Below, piece after piece: positions 4,774 to 8,062 of a DNA stretch of 8,062 nucleotides. Where the stretch lies: NCBI GenBank assembly GCA_002359075.1, contig DEQA01000224.1:1-8062 (forward strand). The letters run 5' to 3'. The position numbers were made by a program, and so were the translations under genes. This DNA comes from Planococcaceae bacterium UBA3378 (GTDB lineage Bacteria > Bacillota > Bacilli > Bacillales_A > Planococcaceae). Position 1 is the stretch's first letter, and every line of letters begins with the position of its first letter. The notes below the pieces were generated by a model. That model had not been told where the DNA came from, made no database searches, and saw only the letters and a list, made by a program, of their open reading frames with translations.

Positions 4774-6516
4774 ATGTTTGATGTACTGTTTAAATTAAAA
4801 TGGTTTTTCAAGGAATATAAAAAGCAATATACAGTAGCCATTGTGCTATTAATTTTAGCTAGCGTTATTGAAGTACTGCCGCCTTGGCTTGTCGGAGAAG
4901 CAATCGATGATATGACAGGCGGGGGCATGACAAGCAGCCAGCTGTGGTTGTATGTCGGCGCTATTTTGCTAGCGGTAGTATTAAGCTATACGATGGGCTA
5001 TGTATGGCAGTATCAGCTGTTTGGCGGTGCGATCAAGCTTGACCGGATATTGCGGAAAAGGCTCATGCACCAATTTTTAAAAATGACACCTACGTTTTAT
5101 GAAAAGAACCGGACGGGTGATCTGATGGCCCGGGCAACAAATGATTTGAACGCCGTGTCATTAACTGCCGGATTTGGTGTCATGACACTTATTGATTCTA
5201 CGGTTTATATGGGGGCTATCATCTGTGCGATGGGCATTTTCATTTCATGGAAGCTAACATTTTTCGCGATGCTGCCAATACCGTTTATGGCCATTCTTAT
5301 TCAGTATTTAGGAAAGATCGTGCATGAACGCTATATGACCGCGCAGGAATCATTTGGTGAATTGAATGACAGTGTCCTTGAATCGGTGGCAGGAGTCCGT
5401 GTCATCCGTGCCTATGTACAGGAAGCAAAGGATGAACAGCGCTTTGCCGACATGAGTGAGGATGTTTATAAAAAGAATATGAAAGTGGCCTTCATTAATG
5501 GTTTGTTCATGCCTATAACAAAGATCGGAACAGCAATATGTTATGTGGTAGCACTGGGGTACGGGGCCGTTCTTGTTTCAGGAGGAGAGCTGACAGTAGG
5601 CCAGCTTGTATCCTTTAATGTCTATCTGGGGCTTGCCGTTTGGCCGATGTTTGCTATTGGGGAACTGATTAATGTCATGCAGCAGGGAAGTGCTTCACTC
5701 GATCGTGTACAGGAAACGCTTGATTATAAAGCGGATGTACAAAATCCTTTATCTCCGCAGACAGTCGACACACCTCATGCAATCGGCTTCGACAGTTTTA
5801 CATTCCAGTATCCATTGTCGCAGGTAAAGAACTTGCAGCAGATTTCCTTACACCTGAAAAAAGGTGAGACACTTGGCATTGTTGGGAAAACAGGTGCCGG
5901 GAAGACAACATTTATTCGACAGCTATTAATGGAATATCCTCTCGGTGAAGGCCAAATAGTAATGGGTGATGTGGACCTGGCTAAGCTGACAAAGGAACAG
6001 GTGCTTGACTGGATCGGTTATGTGCCGCAGGATCATGTGTTATTTTCACGTACCATTCGTGAGAACATTAAGTTTGGTAAAGAGGGTGCCACGGACGAAG
6101 ATATTGCTGAAGCAATCCGCCTGGCATATTTCGAAAAAGATTTAGAGCATTTGCCGATGGGCTTGGAAACGCTTGTTGGTGAAAAGGGTGTATCTTTATC
6201 GGGTGGTCAAAAGCAGCGTGTTTCTATTGCACGGGCACTCATTAAAAATCCTGAAATTTTAATTTTAGATGATTCATTGTCGGCAGTTGATGCAAAGACA
6301 GAATCGAAAATTATTGAAAATATACAGACAGAGCGTGCAGGGAAAACAACGGTCATTTCGACGCACCGTCTATCGGGTATCCAGCATGCCGATGAAATTA
6401 TTGTATTGGATGATGGCGTCATTATAGAGCGTGGTACACATGAGGAGCTGATTGCTTTAGGTGGCTGGTATAAAGAGCAATATGACCGCCAGCAGCTAGA
6501 GGAGGTGGGCGCATGA
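4774..6516 (+). CDS. bmrC: Multidrug ABC exporter half-transporter BmrC (YheI)
   Basis: This 580-residue half-transporter of the plasma membrane has six membrane helices in about 1-320 and an ATPase domain in about 335-575. With BmrD it forms a heterodimer that exports drugs. It agrees closely with what I recall of B. subtilis BmrC (585 residues), for example FYEKNRTGDLMAR, VLESVAGVRVIRAYVQE and WPMFAIGELINVMQ. ATPase motifs are Walker A GKTGAGKT (371-378), Q-loop Q419, signature LSGGQ (475-479), Walker B ILILDD with Asp at 500 in place of the catalytic Glu, and H531. The Asp marks the degenerate ATP site, as in B. subtilis BmrC. The start ATG has only a moderate ribosome site (GAAGGAAGG ending 11 bases upstream). 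Expression is probably controlled by the attenuator leader. It overlaps bmrD by ATGA. Confidence 0.97.
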   Translation: MFDVLFKLKWFFKEYKKQYTVAIVLLILASVIEVLPPWLVGEAIDDMTGGGMTSSQLWLYVGAILLAVVLSYTMGYVWQYQLFGGAIKLDRILRKRLMHQFLKMTPTFYEKNRTGDLMARATNDLNAVSLTAGFGVMTLIDSTVYMGAIICAMGIFISWKLTFFAMLPIPFMAILIQYLGKIVHERYMTAQESFGELNDSVLESVAGVRVIRAYVQEAKDEQRFADMSEDVYKKNMKVAFINGLFMPITKIGTAICYVVALGYGAVLVSGGELTVGQLVSFNVYLGLAVWPMFAIGELINVMQQGSASLDRVQETLDYKADVQNPLSPQTVDTPHAIGFDSFTFQYPLSQVKNLQQISLHLKKGETLGIVGKTGAGKTTFIRQLLMEYPLGEGQIVMGDVDLAKLTKEQVLDWIGYVPQDHVLFSRTIRENIKFGKEGATDEDIAEAIRLAYFEKDLEHLPMGLETLVGEKGVSLSGGQKQRVSIARALIKNPEILILDDSLSAVDAKTESKIIENIQTERAGKTTVISTHRLSGIQHADEIIVLDDGVIIERGTHEELIALGGWYKEQYDRQQLEEVGA

Positions 6517-8062
6517 GTACATCGAAAAGACTGTATGTCTACGCAGCAAAGTTTAAAAAACCAATTGTAATTGGGCTGCTTTTATTAACATTGGCTGTCC
6601 TGGCTGATATTGCAGGACCGTTTATCGCAAAATATATTATCGACCATTATATGGAGCCGGGGAAGCTTTCGGCAGAGCCGATTGCCTGGCTGTTGGCCTT
6701 GTTTTTCCTGCTGGCTGTCCTGACAGCGGTTTTCCGTTATTTTATGTTTTTAAGCCTTCAGCAGGGGGCAAACCGTATCGTTCAGCAGATGAGAAAGGAT
6801 GTATTTGGGCATCTACAGGAACTGCCGATTCAGTATTTTGATAATCTGCCGGCAGGAAAAGTGGTGGCCCGCGTCACAAACGATACAGAAGCGGTAAGAA
6901 ATCTATATGTAACGGTTCTTGCGCAATTTGCTACAAGTATCATTTCCATTGCAGGGGTGTATGTTGCGCTGTTTATCTTGAACTGGAAGATGGCGTCATT
7001 TACATTGATCCTTATCCCGATCGTCTATATTTGGATGATTTTATATCGTAAATATGCATCCGCCTATAACCATGTCATCCGTACGAAAATTGCGGATATT
7101 AATGCGATGATTAATGAATCCATTAACGGGATGACAATTATCCAGGCATTCCGCCGTGAAAATCAAATGAAAAAAGAGTTTGCAGAGATGAATGAAGAGC
7201 ATTATGAATACAACCGCAAGCTGCTTGTGCTGGATTCTGCTACTGCGCATAATTTGGTGAATGTCATGCGTCTTATCATGTTTGCTGTATTCATCTTTTA
7301 TTTTGGCACACAGTCGATGACATTGCCGGAAGCTGTATCTGCCGGTACATTATACGCATTTGTCGACTATATTACCCGCCTGTTTAATCCGATTGTGAAT
7401 ATTGTTAATCAGTTTTCACAGCTGGAACGCTCCTTAGTTGCCGGTTCACGGGTATTTGAGCTGCTGGAGCAGACGGGGGAAGAGGTAAGCAGGAAGCGTG
7501 TATCCCGTTATGAAGGAAATGTCCTATTTGAAAATGTATCGTTTGCCTATAAAGGTGACGACTATGTATTAAAAAACTTGAATTTTGAAGCGAAAAAGGG
7601 AGAGACGGTAGCTTTAGTCGGCCATACGGGTTCCGGTAAAAGCTCCATCATGAACTTGCTGTTCCGCTTTTACGATCCACAAAAGGGACGAATCCTGATC
7701 GATGGTATGGATATAACGCATCTTTCCCGTCAGGCTGTACGCGATCATATGGGCATTGTACTGCAAGACCCCTATTTATTCACAGGTACCATTGCCTCGA
7801 ATGTCAGCTTAAACGATGAGCGAATCACCCGTGATACAGTGGAGCGGGCTTTAGCAGCAGTCGGGGGAGAGAGGGTACTGAAGAATTTGGAAAAAGGGCT
7901 GGATGAGCCTGTCATTGAAAAGGGAAGCACTCTTTCTTCGGGGCAGCGCCAATTAATTTCCTTTGCCCGGGCTTTGGCATTTGATCCTGCCATCCTGATT
8001 TTGGATGAAGCAACGTCAAATATTGATTCGGAAACAGAGGAAATCATCCAACATGCGATGGA
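6513..8062 (+). CDS. bmrD: Multidrug ABC exporter half-transporter BmrD (YheH), 3' end outside window
   Basis: Partner of BmrC; 516 codons are visible and the frame stays open to the window end. AGGAGGTG at 6500-6507 stands 5 bases before ATG 6513, which overlaps the bmrC stop (ATGA), so the two are translationally coupled. Helices start near 17-40 and 57-80; the membrane part ends near residue 320. ATPase motifs are Walker A GHTGSGKSS (370-378), Q-loop Q418, signature LSSGQ (474-478, Ser for the usual Gly) and Walker B ILILDEATS with catalytic Glu 499. The H-loop lies beyond the window. BmrD thus carries the working glutamate and an altered signature that pairs with BmrC's degenerate site. 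Segments such as IQYFDNLPAGKVVARVTNDTEA and VIEKGSTLSSG agree with B. subtilis BmrD. Between helices 1 and 2 there are only about 13 residues, where B. subtilis BmrD has a large extracellular insert. Confidence 0.96.
   Translation, partial: MSTSKRLYVYAAKFKKPIVIGLLLLTLAVLADIAGPFIAKYIIDHYMEPGKLSAEPIAWLLALFFLLAVLTAVFRYFMFLSLQQGANRIVQQMRKDVFGHLQELPIQYFDNLPAGKVVARVTNDTEAVRNLYVTVLAQFATSIISIAGVYVALFILNWKMASFTLILIPIVYIWMILYRKYASAYNHVIRTKIADINAMINESINGMTIIQAFRRENQMKKEFAEMNEEHYEYNRKLLVLDSATAHNLVNVMRLIMFAVFIFYFGTQSMTLPEAVSAGTLYAFVDYITRLFNPIVNIVNQFSQLERSLVAGSRVFELLEQTGEEVSRKRVSRYEGNVLFENVSFAYKGDDYVLKNLNFEAKKGETVALVGHTGSGKSSIMNLLFRFYDPQKGRILIDGMDITHLSRQAVRDHMGIVLQDPYLFTGTIASNVSLNDERITRDTVERALAAVGGERVLKNLEKGLDEPVIEKGSTLSSGQRQLISFARALAFDPAILILDEATSNIDSETEEIIQHAM

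Noticed and set aside
4602..4928. 108-residue open frame on the - strand over the bmrC start
   Set aside because: It crosses the bmrC start and the mini-ORF on the opposite strand, has no recognisable motif and no fitting promoter.

Overview
The window looks like a chromosomal segment of a low-GC Firmicute of the order Bacillales. The reasons are AGGAGG-type Shine-Dalgarno sites, TTG starts beside ATG starts, hairpins with U-runs as terminators, and proteins close to Bacillus subtilis YheI/YheH (BmrC/BmrD), MneP/MneS and the CNNM/CorC family. A Planococcaceae-type genome (Lysinibacillus or Solibacillus-like) is my guess only. I see no insertion sequence, phage gene, CRISPR array, tRNA or rRNA.

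Left part (1-1796, + strand): the end of an ABC ATPase gene, cut by the window edge, overlaps the TTG start of its ABC-2 permease. A 71-residue two-helix membrane protein of unknown role follows. A hairpin with T-runs on both sides closes this group and also serves the convergent gene on the other strand.

Middle part (1800-4164, - strand): two membrane proteins for divalent metals lie in tandem. One is a cation diffusion facilitator with the manganese-type NxxxD/DxxxD metal site. Upstream of it is a CNNM/CorC-like protein of the family that includes Mg2+ exporters. A hairpin separates them, so they may be separate units. The CNNM-like gene starts at a TTG with a poor ribosome site, behind a possible 16-codon leader ORF that has the perfect one.

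Right part (4267-8062, + strand) is the most interesting. A sigma-A-like promoter leads to a 26-codon leader peptide with a good Shine-Dalgarno site. Two intrinsic terminators follow back to back, then a structured 200-nt stretch holding a second mini-ORF of 19 codons. After these come the genes for a heterodimeric multidrug ABC exporter, BmrC and BmrD, overlapping by ATGA; BmrD runs off the window. This is the layout of the B. subtilis bmrBCD operon, where ribosome-targeting antibiotics stall a ribosome on the BmrB leader and prevent termination. By hand I find an antiterminator that overlaps the first terminator stem and would be masked by a ribosome at the leader stop codon. I also find a second leader segment able to pair with the second terminator. 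The BmrD homologue lacks the large extracellular insert of B. subtilis BmrD.
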